A stretch of 6,320 nt of DNA, taken from Spirochaetaceae bacterium (GTDB lineage: Bacteria > Spirochaetota > Spirochaetia > Treponematales > Treponemataceae). The notes under the pieces are model-generated. The model saw only the letters and a list, made by a program, of their open reading frames with translations, had not been told where the DNA came from and did no database searches. Below are positions 6,144-6,320 of this stretch, one piece after another. How positions within the stretch are numbered: position 1 is the stretch's first letter; each line of letters opens with the position of its first letter. A program made the position numbers and the translations under genes. The stretch spans positions 1 to 6,320 of the forward strand of contig JAISVD010000246.1 of NCBI GenBank assembly GCA_031271875.1. Direction: 5' to 3'.

Positions 6144-6168
6144 GAACATGAAACGAAGTTTCATGTTC
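6144..6168. repeat. Perfect 11-bp inverted repeat in the regulator leader
   Basis: GAACATGAAAC (6144-6154) and GTTTCATGTTC (6158-6168) are exact inverted copies with only three bases between them. On the minus strand the loop is TTC closed by C-G. No T-run follows in either direction, so this is not a simple intrinsic terminator. It may be an RNA hairpin in the leader, an operator for a dimeric protein, or a REP-like dispersed palindrome. Confidence 0.75.
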
Positions 6169-6189
6169 TCTTCCAATAGTTACCAAAAA

Positions 6190-6250
6190 GATACTACAGT
6201 ACTTATTTGATACTACTGCTTAAAATAACTCTTGCTTGACATTTGATACT
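6190..6250. promoter_or_regulatory. GATACT direct repeats, candidate operator of the HxlR-type regulator
   Basis: GATACTAC occurs at 6190-6197 and 6209-6216, 19 bases apart. A third copy, ATTTGATACT (6241-6250), repeats the ten bases at 6205-6214 exactly. The middle region also contains the inverted pair CAGTA (6197-6201) and TACTG (6214-6218). The third copy lies in the spacer of the rightward promoter. HxlR-family proteins usually control their own gene and the divergent neighbour from such intergenic sites, so this is the natural place for their binding. Binding itself is inferred. Confidence 0.5.
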
Positions 6251-6264
6251 TGCGGTCTTATTAT
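6236..6264 (+). promoter_or_regulatory. Rightward sigma-70-type promoter for a gene beyond the window
   Basis: TTGACA (6236-6241) is followed after 17 bases by TATTAT (6259-6264). This is a perfect -35, five of six at -10, and ideal spacing. It points away from the regulator gene, so it should drive a divergent gene starting right of 6320. The spacer contains a GATACT repeat, so the regulator could block it. Confidence 0.65.
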
Positions 6265-6289
6265 AACTATAAAGGCTGATTAAACGCAA
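6260..6289 (-). promoter_or_regulatory. Possible leftward promoter of the regulator gene, overlapping the divergent one
   Basis: The minus strand has a perfect TATAAT (6265-6260), with TTGCGT (6289-6284) 18 bases upstream. The -35 is poor. The -10 box overlaps that of the rightward promoter, so the two polymerases would compete. The resulting leader, about 155 bases, would include all the GATACT repeats and both hairpins. A promoter nearer the gene cannot be excluded. Confidence 0.35.
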
Positions 6290-6320
6290 GCCGGGAACTT
6301 TTTTGAGGTTCCTCATTTAT

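Noticed and set aside
6294..6314. Small inverted repeats at the right edge (GGAAC/GTTCC and GAGG/CCTC)
   Set aside because: They are short and overlap each other, and the window stops before any following T-run or gene start can be seen, so no function can be given.

Overview
The window looks like a piece of bacterial chromosome, most plausibly from a spirochaete. That placement is an inference. It rests on the long-form, plant-beta-type pyrophosphate-dependent phosphofructokinase at the left, which is typical of Spirochaetes and also found in Chlamydiae, Bacteroidetes, plants and some protists. No rRNA, tRNA, transposase, integrase or CRISPR array is visible. All five recognisable genes lie on the minus strand, so transcription runs right to left.

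From right to left the layout is as follows. (1) 6102-5749 encodes a small HxlR/DUF24-type winged-helix regulator. Upstream of it (6103-6320) are two perfect hairpins, a set of GATACT direct repeats, a consensus-like rightward promoter and a possible overlapping leftward promoter. The rightward promoter should serve a divergent gene beyond the window edge. (2) 5479-4445 encodes a GT-B glycosyltransferase of the MJ1255/GT28-like kind. It is followed after 44 bases by (3) 4400-3420, a calcineurin-like metallophosphoesterase. These two form a likely operon and are visibly more A+T-rich than the genes around them. (4) 3136-1643 encodes a two-HKD cardiolipin synthase (phospholipase D superfamily) with two N-terminal membrane helices. 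Its own TATAAT-containing promoter lies in a structured 283-base spacer. (5) 1424-1 is the N-terminal 474 residues of the PPi-dependent phosphofructokinase, running off the left edge. It is separated from the cardiolipin synthase gene by a hairpin terminator and has its own promoter.

Functionally the window is mixed. The phosphofructokinase is central glycolysis using PPi. The cardiolipin synthase makes membrane phospholipid. The glycosyltransferase/metallophosphoesterase pair could act on lipid-linked or envelope sugars, but their substrates cannot be read from the sequence. The regulator has exactly two cysteines, placed as in the YodB-type quinone/electrophile sensors, and probably controls itself and the divergent gene off the right edge.

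I found no clear evidence of a wholly new multi-gene system. The best leads are the non-coding parts: the hxlR-type control region, and a nested palindromic element at 3332-3391 that shares two sequence blocks with it. The uncharacterised glycosyltransferase/phosphoesterase pair comes next.
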